Positions 32,265-41,389 of a DNA stretch of 64,000 nt are shown piece after piece. The stretch's first letter is position 1. Every line of letters starts with the position of its first letter. This DNA is from JBCCGE01 sp039029455 (GTDB lineage Bacteria > Pseudomonadota > Gammaproteobacteria > Arenicellales > Poriferihabitantaceae). Both the position numbers and the translations under genes were made by a program. The DNA is taken from assembly GCA_039029455.1 (NCBI GenBank), contig JBCCGE010000002.1:1-64000 (forward strand), written 5' to 3'. The notes under the pieces were generated by a model that was given only the letters and a program-made list of their open reading frames with translations, searched no databases and had not been told where the DNA came from.

Positions 32265-32789
32265 ATGAAACAATTACTTGCGAGTTTTCTTATCGGCATC
32301 TTCTGTGTGGGGTGCACGATTGATACAGATATTGACGATCTGAAAACGTTCACTGAAGATGCCTACAAGGATCAGAAGCCAGAGGTTGAACCACTTCCGC
32401 CCCTGCAGCCTCATGCGGTGTTTATTTACACGGCCTCCGATCTGAAAGATCCTTTTGATCCCGAAAATCTGAAAGAGAAACAGCAACGACAGGAAGTTGC
32501 CGAATCGGATACGGAGGGACCGGACCGAAGTCGTCGTAAAGAGCCTCTGGAGCAGTTTCCTCTCGATTCACTGGTATTGAGAGGCATTATGGAACAAGGC
32601 GGTGAAAACTGGGCAATTATCGGTGCCCCGGATAAATCGGTTCATCGGGTAAAAGAAGGCAACTTTATGGGGGAGTTTGACGGCAGAATTTTGTCGGTCA
32701 CCGATCTTTCTCTGGTGGTTTCAGAGCTCAAACGGAACCCGGTAGGCAAATGGGAAAGCCTGGAGTCCGAAATTCTTTTGGTAGAATAA
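32265..32789 (+). CDS. pilP: Type IV pilus lipoprotein PilP
   Basis: 174 residues. The signal peptide ends in a lipobox (FCVGC, Cys at about residue 17), so the mature protein is lipid-anchored. A flexible acidic segment, with DPFDPEN in the middle, leads to the C-terminal beta domain (about 100-174; LVLRGIMEQGGENWAIIGAP). It connects PilNO to the secretin PilQ. Confidence 0.94.
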   Translation: MKQLLASFLIGIFCVGCTIDTDIDDLKTFTEDAYKDQKPEVEPLPPLQPHAVFIYTASDLKDPFDPENLKEKQQRQEVAESDTEGPDRSRRKEPLEQFPLDSLVLRGIMEQGGENWAIIGAPDKSVHRVKEGNFMGEFDGRILSVTDLSLVVSELKRNPVGKWESLESEILLVE

Positions 32790-32869
32790 TCATGAATTTG
32801 TGTATAGAATCTCACAAATACTATAAATAACAGCCGCTAACAGCGGGCAACAGAGTGGGTGTGTAAACC

Positions 32870-35581
32870 ATGACGACAAGAAGTAATGATCGTGTAACTA
32901 ATGGGCGAGATCGAGGGGAATCGGTGAATTCAAGCAAAAAGTTCAGAGCAAATGAAACCCGAATTTCGGCGAAGGCGGGTCGAGGCGTGTTGGCAGCAGT
33001 CGCTGGTCTATTGATACTGTTTAGTGGAAGCAGCGTTTCGTCCGAAATTTCAGGCGCCAATTGGGCCGAAAGTGATGCCAGTTCATCGACACTCTCTTTG
33101 AATATCGATGATCACCCGGAATACCAGATACAGCGAGAGAGTGAGAATCAGATCACGGTATTGCTGAAAAACACCTCCATGAGCGGAGGTAACCGGATTC
33201 GTCAGATTCCGGCAAGGGGAATTGTTCGGGGTGGTCAGATTGTGCCTCGCGGAGGCAACATTCTGGTGAGCATGAATCTTGCAAGCTCGGGAAGAGCCAC
33301 CGTAACGCCGACATCGAGAGGCTACGACGTCATTGTTGGAACATCTGGTTCAACGCAAACGCCGACTGCTGCTCAGCCGAGTACACCGCGTCCGGCAGCG
33401 ACCCCGGCGCAATCAGAGTCCCCGGCTCAACCAATAGGAAAAACCGAAGTCACTGGTTTGACGTTCAGTCGGATCAGCGGTGATCGCGTACAGATCAATC
33501 TGGTTGCAAATGGCGCAATTCCGGAACCCGCGGTATTCCGGACGGTTGACCCCCCTCGGATCGCCATGGATTTCGCCGGATTAACCAATCGTTCAGGCAA
33601 ACAGGTTCACCGCGTCAGATTGTCCAGCGTCGACAGTGTGGTCATCGCGGAAGACGACCGACGGCTTCGTCTGGTGCTTAATTTACTGAGCCCTGCTGAT
33701 TATGTATTGAAGCGGTCTGAAACCGGCGCAGTGCTGACTGTAGGCAACAATATAGCATCGTCGGATGATGGTACGAGCACTGCTGCCGCCTCGACGGTTC
33801 AAACGTCCAGTGCATCACAGTCACAGACTGCTGCATCTTCTACCGCTGATAGTGGGGATCCAAGCATTACGTCAATTGATTTTCGGCGAACAGCTGCGGG
33901 TGCGGGTCGAATCATCGTTAAGCTCAATAACTCCGGAACAGCTGTCGATATGAAGGAGCAGGGCGGCGAGATAATTGCCGAGTTTCCAAATACAGCACTG
34001 CCTGATGACCTTGAGCAGAGACTGGATGTGGTTGATTTTGCGACCCCGGTCTCCACAATTGACAGCTATTCAGATGGCAGTGACGTAAAGCTTGTGATTA
34101 CCCCTGTTGGTCGGTACAAGCAGTCTTCCGTTCAGTCCGGATCTTCGCTTATTATCGACATTGCTCCGCTCACCAAAGCCGAGGAAGAAGCAGAAAAAAC
34201 AGACGAGTTTGGCTATAGCGGTGAGAAGCTGTCGCTGAATTTTCAGCGTATAAGCGTTCGCGCAGCGTTACAGGTTATCGCTGATTTCACCGGTTTGAAT
34301 TTCGTAACCAGCGACGCCATATCCGGCGATCTGTCATTGCGGCTGAAAGATGTACCCTGGGATCAGGCTCTTGACGTCATTTTGCAGACCAAGGGGCTTG
34401 CAATGCGACAGAAAGGCAATGTGGTCTGGGTCGCCCCTGCCGAGGAAATTCTCGCCAAAGAAAAGCAGGCTCTGGAAGCAAAACAGGAAGTAGGAGAAAT
34501 TGAGCCGCTGGTAAGTGAGCTGATCAAAATCAATTACGCCAAGGCTGAGGCAGTCGCCGATATACTGAAATCCGTTAAGGCGGTCGAAACCGGCATCAAT
34601 CAGCAGGCCTTCAGCACAGTCTCCGTGTCCGAAATTAAAACGGAGGAAAATAATCTGCTGTCGTCCAGAGGCAGCGTCACGGTTGATAACCGCACCAACT
34701 CACTGCTGATTCAGGACACTGCAAGCAAGTTGCGTGAGATACGTGAGCTGATTGCAAAACTGGATATTCCGGTACGTCAGGTGCAAATTGAAACACGCAT
34801 CGTTCAGGCCAACGACGATTTCAGCAAAAATATCGGGGCCCGTCTGGGCTTCACCCAGGTAACACAGCAGGCCCGGTTTCCCGGTGCTTCTGATTCCAAT
34901 ATCGGTGACGTGTTTGGCAGCGGTTCGATCGAGAACACCAATAGGGTGCGCACAGACGGCCTGACTGAAGTCAATGACGATGCCCTTAGTGTAAATCTCC
35001 CTGCAGGAGCGATAAACGGGGATTCGGCGGCTCAATACGCTTTCACACTGGCGAAGCTCGGCTCAGGTTTTCTGAGTTTACTTGATCTCGAAATTTCAGC
35101 GCTGCAGGCGGAGGGAAAAGGTCGAATTCTCGCAAATCCGAAAATTCTCACGACGGATAAACGCCAGGCGTCCATTGAACAAGGTGAGGAACGCACTGAA
35201 ATTGTTGCCGGCGGGCTAACCGGAGCGACCACTGGCACTCAGAAGGCGGTCTTGAATCTGACCGTCACTCCGCAGATTACGCCTGATGACAAGATTACTC
35301 TTGATGTCGAAATTACCAACGATTCGTTCATTGACGCCTCGAATGGCTTAATCAGTACCAAGAGAATTTCAACGCAGACGCTTTTGGAGAATGGCGAAAC
35401 GGTCGTTATTGGAGGAATTTACACTCAGGATCAGGCAACCGGCGTAAGCAAGGTGCCTCTGTTAGGTGATATTCCGCTCCTTGGGAGACTGTTCAGAAGA
35501 AATACTGCAAGAGATAACAGAACAGAACTGCTGGTTTTTCTGACCCCCCGAATAATTGATCCGGCACTGACCGTAAATTGA
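32870..35581 (+). CDS. pilQ: Type IV pilus secretin PilQ
   Basis: 903 residues, long for the family. A signal-like span (about 42-62) follows an unusually long basic N terminus; an in-frame GTG at 32924 would shorten it. Two or three AMIN domains (about 75-160, 190-290, 325-430) are joined by Thr/Ala/Ser-rich linkers and bind peptidoglycan. Then come an STN/N0 domain (about 450-530), N1, and the secretin core with VQIETRIVQA and the signature VPLLGDIPLLGRLFR. It forms the outer-membrane pore for the pilus. Confidence 0.95.
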   Translation: MTTRSNDRVTNGRDRGESVNSSKKFRANETRISAKAGRGVLAAVAGLLILFSGSSVSSEISGANWAESDASSSTLSLNIDDHPEYQIQRESENQITVLLKNTSMSGGNRIRQIPARGIVRGGQIVPRGGNILVSMNLASSGRATVTPTSRGYDVIVGTSGSTQTPTAAQPSTPRPAATPAQSESPAQPIGKTEVTGLTFSRISGDRVQINLVANGAIPEPAVFRTVDPPRIAMDFAGLTNRSGKQVHRVRLSSVDSVVIAEDDRRLRLVLNLLSPADYVLKRSETGAVLTVGNNIASSDDGTSTAAASTVQTSSASQSQTAASSTADSGDPSITSIDFRRTAAGAGRIIVKLNNSGTAVDMKEQGGEIIAEFPNTALPDDLEQRLDVVDFATPVSTIDSYSDGSDVKLVITPVGRYKQSSVQSGSSLIIDIAPLTKAEEEAEKTDEFGYSGEKLSLNFQRISVRAALQVIADFTGLNFVTSDAISGDLSLRLKDVPWDQALDVILQTKGLAMRQKGNVVWVAPAEEILAKEKQALEAKQEVGEIEPLVSELIKINYAKAEAVADILKSVKAVETGINQQAFSTVSVSEIKTEENNLLSSRGSVTVDNRTNSLLIQDTASKLREIRELIAKLDIPVRQVQIETRIVQANDDFSKNIGARLGFTQVTQQARFPGASDSNIGDVFGSGSIENTNRVRTDGLTEVNDDALSVNLPAGAINGDSAAQYAFTLAKLGSGFLSLLDLEISALQAEGKGRILANPKILTTDKRQASIEQGEERTEIVAGGLTGATTGTQKAVLNLTVTPQITPDDKITLDVEITNDSFIDASNGLISTKRISTQTLLENGETVVIGGIYTQDQATGVSKVPLLGDIPLLGRLFRRNTARDNRTELLVFLTPRIIDPALTVN

Positions 35582-35620
35582 ATTCTGTTGCCAGCAGGGC
35601 TGGAGACGATTAAATCAGAA

Positions 35621-35650
35621 ACGGAGCCGTCAGGCTCCGTTTTTATTTTA
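35621..35650 (+). terminator. Rho-independent terminator after pilQ
   Basis: ACGGAGCC, loop GTCA, GGCTCCGT, then TTTTATTTTA. An 8 bp perfect stem with a T tract, 40 bases past the pilQ stop. It separates the pil operon from aroK-aroB. Confidence 0.9.
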
Positions 35651-35673
35651 AGCAAATCGATAGAGGGGAAGTG

Positions 35674-35695
35674 CATGACGTAAAATCGCGTCATG
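35674..35695 (+). promoter_or_regulatory. Palindrome over aroK promoter and start codon
   Basis: CATGACG (35674-35680), eight bases, CGTCATG (35689-35695): perfect 7 bp arms. The spacer holds TAAAAT (35681-35686), a likely -10. The right arm includes the aroK ATG (35693). Transcription would begin about at the ATG, so the aroK mRNA may be leaderless and the palindrome would be a DNA operator. Confidence 0.45.
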
Positions 35696-36226
35696 TTAGT
35701 CAAAAATTCACCTTTATTCCTGGTAGGACCAATGGGGGCAGGAAAAACCACCATTGGACGCAAACTGGCCCAAATCGTGGATTATGAATTCGTTGATATG
35801 GATCAGCTGCTAGAAGAACGAACGGGAGTAACCGTTTCCCATATCTTTGAAATTGAGGGTGAAGAGGGTTTTCGGTGCAGGGAAACACGCCTGCTGGAAG
35901 AATTGTCAACCGCTGCGGACCGGGTAGTTTCAACCGGAGGTGGAATCGTTACTCAGGAGGAGAGCAGAGATATTTTGGCATCGCAGGGAACAGTGGTTTA
36001 CCTGCAAGCCGATTTTGACATCCTGTGGGCGCGGTTGCGAAATTGTCAGACTCGCCCTCTATTACAGACAGACAATCCGGCGGAGACCCTAAAAACATTG
36101 ATACAGAACAGAGCCCCCCTGTATGAGAGCGTTGCTGATCTGGTTTTTCCGGTGAGCAATGATTCATCTCATAAAGCGGCTCGGCGGTTGTTGAACAGAC
36201 TCGACGAGCTCCAAGAAGAAGCGTGA
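35693..36226 (+). CDS. aroK: Shikimate kinase
   Basis: 177 residues. P-loop GPMGAGKTTIGRKLA (about residues 11-25), the shikimate-binding Asp in FVDMDQLLEE, an Arg in FRCRETRLLEEL and STGGGIVT (about 80-87), and the lid region RPLL. It phosphorylates shikimate in the aromatic amino acid pathway. It is seven bases upstream of aroB, the usual pair. No ribosome site is seen before the ATG, fitting a leaderless message. Confidence 0.96.
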   Translation: MLVKNSPLFLVGPMGAGKTTIGRKLAQIVDYEFVDMDQLLEERTGVTVSHIFEIEGEEGFRCRETRLLEELSTAADRVVSTGGGIVTQEESRDILASQGTVVYLQADFDILWARLRNCQTRPLLQTDNPAETLKTLIQNRAPLYESVADLVFPVSNDSSHKAARRLLNRLDELQEEA

Positions 36227-36232
36227 AGACTT

Positions 36233-37318
36233 ATGAGAACAGTATCTATCGATCTGGGTAAACGAAGCTACGACATCAGGATTGGCGAAGGCCTGATGTC
36301 AGATGCCAAAGAGTATCTGCCGTGGTTTAGAAGCGATCAGGTTCTGCTCGTCAGCAATGAGGTGGTGGGGCCGGAGTATGCCGACCGCGTTCGAAACGCG
36401 CTGGGCGATACCAATCTACAGGAAGTAACCTTGCCTGACGGTGAACATACTAAAACGCTCGATACCGCAAAACTCATTTTTGACGCGCTTTTGCAGGCCA
36501 AATTTGATCGAACCTCGACGATTATTGCGCTTGGAGGCGGCGTTATTGGCGACATGGCGGGGTTTTGCGCCGCCTGTTACCAACGTGGAATTCAGTTTGT
36601 TCAGGTGCCGACCACACTCCTCTCGCAGGTCGACTCTTCCGTTGGCGGCAAGACGGCAGTCAACCATCCGCTGGGAAAAAACATGATTGGTGCGTTCCAT
36701 CAGCCAGTGCGTGTTCTGGCGGATACGTCGACACTTTCAACCTTGCCGGAGCGGGAATTTTCAGCCGGCCTCGCCGAGGTCATCAAATACGGTGTGATTA
36801 ATGATCCCGAGCTGTTTGAGTGGCTGGAGTCAAATGTTGAGCAGGTCATGGCACTCGAGCAGGAGAAGCTGGAATACGTTATTGAACGTTCGTGCCAAAA
36901 TAAATCACGAATTGTGGAACAGGATGAAACCGAGGCCGGGATGCGCGCGTTGCTAAACCTGGGGCATACATTCGGGCACGCAATCGAAAACAGCCTCGGC
37001 TACGGAGAGTGGTTGCATGGTGAGGCCATTTCTCTGGGTATGGTGATGGCCGCTCACTTATCTCTTCTGGATAAAAGAATAGAGTCGAGCAGTTATGACA
37101 GGCTGATCGCTCTGTTGAAACGTGCGGCTTTGCCGACCGAACCCTTTTCGGGTCTTTCCGCCGAATCCATGTTCGAAAGTATGAAAGTGGATAAAAAAGT
37201 GCATGCCGGACAGATGAGATTTGTGCTGATGGATGGTATCGGTCGCAGCGTTGTGACGTCGGAATATAGTCCGACCCATCTTGATTTGACGCTTCAGCAT
37301 TTCTGTCAGTCGTCTTGA
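36233..37318 (+). CDS. aroB: 3-dehydroquinate synthase
   Basis: 361 residues. NAD-binding GGGVIGDMAGFCAACYQRG (about residues 103-121), the phosphate/substrate stretch VDSSVGGKTAVNHPLGKN, and the metal ligands in RALLNLGHTFGHAIE and LHGEAI. It makes 3-dehydroquinate from DAHP in the shikimate pathway. It ends the aroK-aroB unit. Confidence 0.97.
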   Translation: MRTVSIDLGKRSYDIRIGEGLMSDAKEYLPWFRSDQVLLVSNEVVGPEYADRVRNALGDTNLQEVTLPDGEHTKTLDTAKLIFDALLQAKFDRTSTIIALGGGVIGDMAGFCAACYQRGIQFVQVPTTLLSQVDSSVGGKTAVNHPLGKNMIGAFHQPVRVLADTSTLSTLPEREFSAGLAEVIKYGVINDPELFEWLESNVEQVMALEQEKLEYVIERSCQNKSRIVEQDETEAGMRALLNLGHTFGHAIENSLGYGEWLHGEAISLGMVMAAHLSLLDKRIESSSYDRLIALLKRAALPTEPFSGLSAESMFESMKVDKKVHAGQMRFVLMDGIGRSVVTSEYSPTHLDLTLQHFCQSS

Positions 37319-37494
37319 CTTAGCGATCGCTGAGGGTGGTCTGGCGGCGCGCTGCAATCGAAGATCCCAAATCGGGGTAGCGGTAGACAGTCGGATAAGG
37401 GCGAGGATCGGCGCTAAAACCAATAGTCAGAATCACGAATAAAACTATACGAAGCGGGGTGGACCGAGTCCTGCGATTATTCACCCCGATTTGG

Positions 37495-37514
37495 CTGTGC
37501 CGTTTGCGGCACAG
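37495..37514. repeat. Hairpins in aroB-hemE gap
   Basis: CTGTGCCG, loop TTTG, CGGCACAG: an 8 bp perfect stem without a T tract. Just upstream, CGGGGTG (37455) and CACCCCG (37482) form another possible stem. The 306 bp gap 37319-37624 otherwise holds only a candidate hemE -10 (TATACT, 37592-37597) and no gene. Confidence 0.45.
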
Positions 37515-37624
37515 GTTACCTAGTCTGGAGGCTGACCAAATACCGGCAATCTATAGCCTGTTAAAACCATCGCGTTAACAGCGCCTGACGCTATACTCGG
37601 TCACAAAAATTCCAGATCAGACTT

Positions 37625-38677
37625 ATGTCAAATTCGGCAGACAAACACCGATACCTGAAAGCACTGCGCAGAGCGCCGGTTGACAAAACACCCGTGTGGG
37701 TGATGCGTCAGGCCGGTCGATATCTGCCTGAATACCGCGCTATCCGCGAAAAAGCAGGAGACTTTCTGACACTGTGCAAATCTCCGGACTTGGCTTGTGA
37801 AGTGACTTTGCAGCCACTTCGCCGCTTTGATCTTGATGCTGCCATATTGTTCTCTGACATACTCACCATCCCGGATGCACAGGGACTGGGATTAAGCCTG
37901 AATGAAGGCATTGGGCCCCGGTTTGAGCACCCGGTTCGGTCTCGTGCCGAGGTGCTTGCTCTGCCGCAGGTCGATGTTGAAACCGATCTGTCGTACGTGT
38001 TGGATGCGGTTCGCCTTATCAGAACCGAGTTGAATGGACACACGCCGTTGATCGGCTTCAGCGGCAGTCCCTGGACACTGGCGACCTACATGGTCGAAGG
38101 TGGAAGTAGTAAGGACTTTAAGTATGTTAAGGGAATGATGCACGGAGAACCGGATACGGCTCACGCTCTACTTCAGAAAATTACGGCAGCCGTTATCGAT
38201 TATCTACATTCGCAGGTAGAGGCAGGCGTTCAGTCTCTGATGATTTTTGATACCTGGGGAGGTGTTTTGAGCACACCTGATTATCAGAACTTCTCTCTGC
38301 AGTACATGGCGGAGATCGTGTCCAGACTTAAAGCAGATTCCCGAACTGCGGACATTCCAGTTACTCTGTTTACCAAAGGGGGAGGTCAGTGGCTGGAAAT
38401 GATCGCCGCCACGGGCTGTGACTGCATTGGTGTGGACTGGACCACTCCGTTGCATTCAGCCCGCGAGCGAGTCGGTCATCTGGTTGCGCTGCAGGGAAAT
38501 ATGGATCCCACCGTGCTATACGCCGGGCGCGAGAAGGTGATCAGCGAAGTTAGACGGGTGAAAGCCGACTTTGGTGACGGACCGGGCCACATTTTCAATC
38601 TCGGTCACGGCATCCATCCGGGGATCCAGCCAGACAGAATGAACGATATGGTGGAAGCGGTGCACAGGCAATTTTGA
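37625..38677 (+). CDS. hemE: Uroporphyrinogen decarboxylase
   Basis: 350 residues, full length. The N-terminal PVWVMRQAGRYLPEYR (about residues 20-35) with its catalytic-site Arg residues, the Asp in FSDILTIPDA, and the GNMDPTVLYA / FNLGHGIHPGIQPD blocks are all present. It decarboxylates uroporphyrinogen III to coproporphyrinogen III for heme, used among others by the petABC complex nearby. It stands alone and is convergent with the DUF1244 gene. Confidence 0.97.
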   Translation: MSNSADKHRYLKALRRAPVDKTPVWVMRQAGRYLPEYRAIREKAGDFLTLCKSPDLACEVTLQPLRRFDLDAAILFSDILTIPDAQGLGLSLNEGIGPRFEHPVRSRAEVLALPQVDVETDLSYVLDAVRLIRTELNGHTPLIGFSGSPWTLATYMVEGGSSKDFKYVKGMMHGEPDTAHALLQKITAAVIDYLHSQVEAGVQSLMIFDTWGGVLSTPDYQNFSLQYMAEIVSRLKADSRTADIPVTLFTKGGGQWLEMIAATGCDCIGVDWTTPLHSARERVGHLVALQGNMDPTVLYAGREKVISEVRRVKADFGDGPGHIFNLGHGIHPGIQPDRMNDMVEAVHRQF

Positions 38678-38711
38678 GTTTATCAAGTTCGGGGACTTAT
38701 CCGCCTGGCAC

Positions 38712-39014
38712 TCATTCAGTTGCCATTTTTTGTGCGAACTCGAGCTTCTCAAGCTGCTCATCCGTTGCCTTTTCCTGGTAAGTCTCTTTGTAGTCGGAGT
38801 ACGGCATTCCGTAAATGATGTCTCTGGCCTGATCATAATTCAGGTCGAGACCGCGTTCGTCTGCGGCACTTCGATACCATTTTGAGAGGCAGTTTCGGCA
38901 AAAGTAACTCAGATTCATCAAATCAATGTTTTGTACGTCCGGGTGCTTTTGCAGATGGGCGATCAGCTTCCTGAATACGGCTGCCTCGACTTCAATTCGC
39001 TTTTGGTCTTGCAT
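38712..39014 (-). CDS. DUF1244 protein
   Basis: 100 residues. The family block QNIDLMNLSYFCRNCLSKWY (about residues 34-53) with two Cys spaced C-X2-C, and ARDIIYGMPYSDYK, identifies DUF1244, a small conserved proteobacterial protein of unknown function. The Cys pair could bind metal. ATG 39014 is preceded by GAAAGGG; the frame is open further upstream, but inside terC. It follows terC by four bases, so the two form an operon. Confidence 0.85.
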   Translation of the reverse strand: MQDQKRIEVEAAVFRKLIAHLQKHPDVQNIDLMNLSYFCRNCLSKWYRSAADERGLDLNYDQARDIIYGMPYSDYKETYQEKATDEQLEKLEFAQKMATE

Positions 39015-39018
39015 GTTT

Positions 39019-39807
39019 TTAGCCCTTTCGTTGAATCTGTGATTTTCGCTGCACCATAAGGTTTTTCGCGTACCGTGTCTGCACAATATCGACAAGCACG
39101 ACGACTACTATGACGAAATAAAATGTGGCCTTGCTCATAGGTTCCACGGCATAGCCAAAAATCTTCAGATGAGCCAGATGGCCACCTTCTCCGATAAGCA
39201 GGATACCGACGATGAATAGAATAAAAAGCCCGACTACTTCGTACATTCGGTTCTTTTCCAAAAATTCCGCAACTCGGTCGGAGAGCCATATCATCAAAAA
39301 TCCACCGATCAGAATGGCCGTAGCCATTATGGGAAACACATCGGTTAATGCGATAGCGCTCAGTATGGAGTCAAATGAAAATACCAGGTTCATAGCGACG
39401 ATCAGGGTCAGAGCCTTTACGTAAGAGCTGCTGGCTTTGCCTGATTCACCCAACTCTTCAAGAATCAACATGTGCATGATTTCCTTGATTGCCGTGTACA
39501 AAATGAAGATTCCTCCCAGTAGAACAACAATACTGTGTAGATTGAACTCAGCTTCGAGTAGTCCGGTCGCAGTGGCGGAAAAAAGCGTGTCTTGAAACAG
39601 TCCCAGAACTTTTATGACCACAAAAAGAAGGATTATTCGAAGCAACATTGCCAGTCCAATACCCACCCGCCGGAGTTGGGCCTGACGCGAGGGTTCAACT
39701 CTTTTGGATTCGAGAGTGATGTAAAGAAGGTTGTCAAATCCCAACACTGCCTGCAGCAAAATAAGCATGAACAGCGTGAAAAGGTTTTCCAGCGAAAGTA
39801 GCTCCAT
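39019..39807 (-). CDS. TerC-family membrane protein
   Basis: 262 residues with about seven spans. The conserved acidic residues in LQAVLGFDNLLYITLES (about residues 18-34) and AMNLVFSFDSILSAIALTD (about 138-156) match TerC/Alx proteins, which are linked to tellurite resistance and to manganese export. The role here is unknown. It reads divergently from kdsD and is followed by the DUF1244 gene. Confidence 0.87.
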   Translation of the reverse strand: MELLSLENLFTLFMLILLQAVLGFDNLLYITLESKRVEPSRQAQLRRVGIGLAMLLRIILLFVVIKVLGLFQDTLFSATATGLLEAEFNLHSIVVLLGGIFILYTAIKEIMHMLILEELGESGKASSSYVKALTLIVAMNLVFSFDSILSAIALTDVFPIMATAILIGGFLMIWLSDRVAEFLEKNRMYEVVGLFILFIVGILLIGEGGHLAHLKIFGYAVEPMSKATFYFVIVVVVLVDIVQTRYAKNLMVQRKSQIQRKG

Positions 39808-39897
39808 GGTTTATCAATCGTGTGAATTAAACTATTGTAATTTTACACGTAGAATCTGAAGTCTGAGTTCTTTGTCCGCAGGGATTGGACATCTATT

Positions 39898-39906
39898 TGC
39901 TATACT
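39898..39906 (+). promoter_or_regulatory. Extended -10 promoter of the kdsD-lpt-rpoN operon
   Basis: TGC followed by TATACT (39901-39906) and discriminator CGGCGG. It lies 31 bases before the kdsD ATG in the 129 bp gap to the divergent terC. TTGGAC at 39885 is too close to serve as its -35, so it is read as an extended -10 type. Confidence 0.5.
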
Positions 39907-39936
39907 CGGCGGCCTTGTCGATCGACGTTCCCCTGC

Positions 39937-40944
39937 ATGTCTGAGCCGCTGACCATTCTGAAACCTGATAGCCTGGAGCAGGCGCGACGGGTTTTTGAGA
40001 TTGAGGCCGAAGCCATCAGGGCCTTGACCGAAAAGCTTGATGAGTCGTTCAGTTCAGCCTGCCAAAAGGTTCTGAAGTGCAGTGGGCGAGTTGTCGTCAC
40101 CGGGATGGGCAAGTCGGGACATATTGCAGGGAAAATTGCGGCAACTCTGGCCAGTACCGGAACACCATCGTTCTTTGTTCACCCGGGCGAAGCGAGCCAC
40201 GGTGATCTGGGCATGATCACACCTGATGACATATTGCTTGCGTTGTCGAATTCCGGAGAAACCCCCGAGTTGTTGACGATTCTGCCAATCGTCAAAAGAC
40301 TGGGTTGTACATTGATTACGCTGACCGGAAAACCGGGCTCAACGCTTGCCGTTCAGGCGGATATCAGTCTCGATTGTGGCGTCGAACGAGAGGCGTGTCT
40401 GCACAATCTGGCGCCCACCTCGAGCACCACGGCAAGTCTGGTCATGGGCGATGCACTGGCCGTGTCCGTACAGCAATTGAGGGGTTTTTCTGCGCAGGAT
40501 TTTGCGAAAACCCACCCGGGTGGAACCCTGGGCCGTCGACTGCTTTTATATGCATCTGATCTTATGCACCATGGAGACGCGCTTCCAGTTGTCGGTGCGA
40601 ATGCTGACTTCCGGGAACTGATTCTGGAAATGTCCTCAAAGTCCCTCGGTATGGCAGGCGTTATTGACGATCAGGGCAGACTATTGGGGATGTTCACTGA
40701 CGGTGATTTGCGCCGCTGCCTTGAGACTGAAACCGATGTGTATGCATCCAAAGCGCTGGATGTAGTCACCCGAGAACCGTTCACCATCCAACCGGATATG
40801 CTGGCAGCGGAAGTTGTGAAAATAATGCGAGATTTCGCTCAACACGGCCCTCATGCGGTAAATTGCGTCTTCGTGGTTGATAGTGAGCAAAAAGTCGTTG
40901 GCGCACTGAACACCCATGACCTACTTAAAGCCGGCGTGATCTGA
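39937..40944 (+). CDS. kdsD: Arabinose-5-phosphate isomerase
   Basis: 335 residues. An SIS domain (about residues 40-180; VVTGMGKSGHIAGKIAATLASTG, LSNSGETPE, HPGGTLGRRL) is followed by two CBS repeats (about 205-335). It converts ribulose-5-phosphate to arabinose-5-phosphate, the first step to Kdo. In many gammaproteobacteria kdsC follows; here the next gene is lptC directly, one base later, so the Kdo-8-phosphate phosphatase must be encoded elsewhere. Confidence 0.95.
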   Translation: MSEPLTILKPDSLEQARRVFEIEAEAIRALTEKLDESFSSACQKVLKCSGRVVVTGMGKSGHIAGKIAATLASTGTPSFFVHPGEASHGDLGMITPDDILLALSNSGETPELLTILPIVKRLGCTLITLTGKPGSTLAVQADISLDCGVEREACLHNLAPTSSTTASLVMGDALAVSVQQLRGFSAQDFAKTHPGGTLGRRLLLYASDLMHHGDALPVVGANADFRELILEMSSKSLGMAGVIDDQGRLLGMFTDGDLRRCLETETDVYASKALDVVTREPFTIQPDMLAAEVVKIMRDFAQHGPHAVNCVFVVDSEQKVVGALNTHDLLKAGVI

Positions 40945-40945
40945 T

Positions 40946-41386
40946 ATGTCCGAGAAGCAACAAATATTCGTGCTGGCATCGATCTTTGTGTTGCTGATTG
41001 GCGTTTCGGTCTGGCTGCAGTTTGGTTTGCTGGAAGACCCGCGTACAGAGCTGACAGAGGCTGACAAGAAGGATTACGACTACTATGTGTTGAACTTCAC
41101 CTCGACAGGCATGGACCGCTTTGGTAAAAAATACAACATAAAGGCCGACAGACTTGCGCATTTCCCTTACGGCGACCGCGCGTTACTTGATAATCCGCAT
41201 ATCGTGCAGTTCGAGATCGACAAGACTCCGCGTCATATCTATGCTGACTCTGGATGGTTATATAATGACAGTTCCAAAGTTCTATTGACCGGCAATGTTC
41301 GCGTTATCCAGAGTCATACCGCTCAGGCTGGTGGAATTGCGACGGCCCGCAAGATGGTCATAAATTTAAATGAAGACAGAGGTTAA
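40946..41386 (+). CDS. lptC: LPS transport protein LptC, short form
   Basis: 146 residues. One N-terminal span (about 7-26) and a periplasmic beta-jellyroll: YYVLNFTSTGMDRFGKKYNIKADRLAHFP and LLTGNVRVIQSH follow LptC order. The frame stops at about the position of residue 145 in the 191-residue E. coli protein, so the last strands, which contact LptA, are missing. The stop is three bases before lptA and no matching C-terminal part is visible in other frames. It may be a natural short form or a sequence change. Confidence 0.85.
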   Translation: MSEKQQIFVLASIFVLLIGVSVWLQFGLLEDPRTELTEADKKDYDYYVLNFTSTGMDRFGKKYNIKADRLAHFPYGDRALLDNPHIVQFEIDKTPRHIYADSGWLYNDSSKVLLTGNVRVIQSHTAQAGGIATARKMVINLNEDRG

Positions 41387-41389
41387 CTA

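Noticed and set aside
31605..32273. 222-codon minus-strand open frame
   Set aside because: Antisense to pilO in an intact pilMNOPQ operon.
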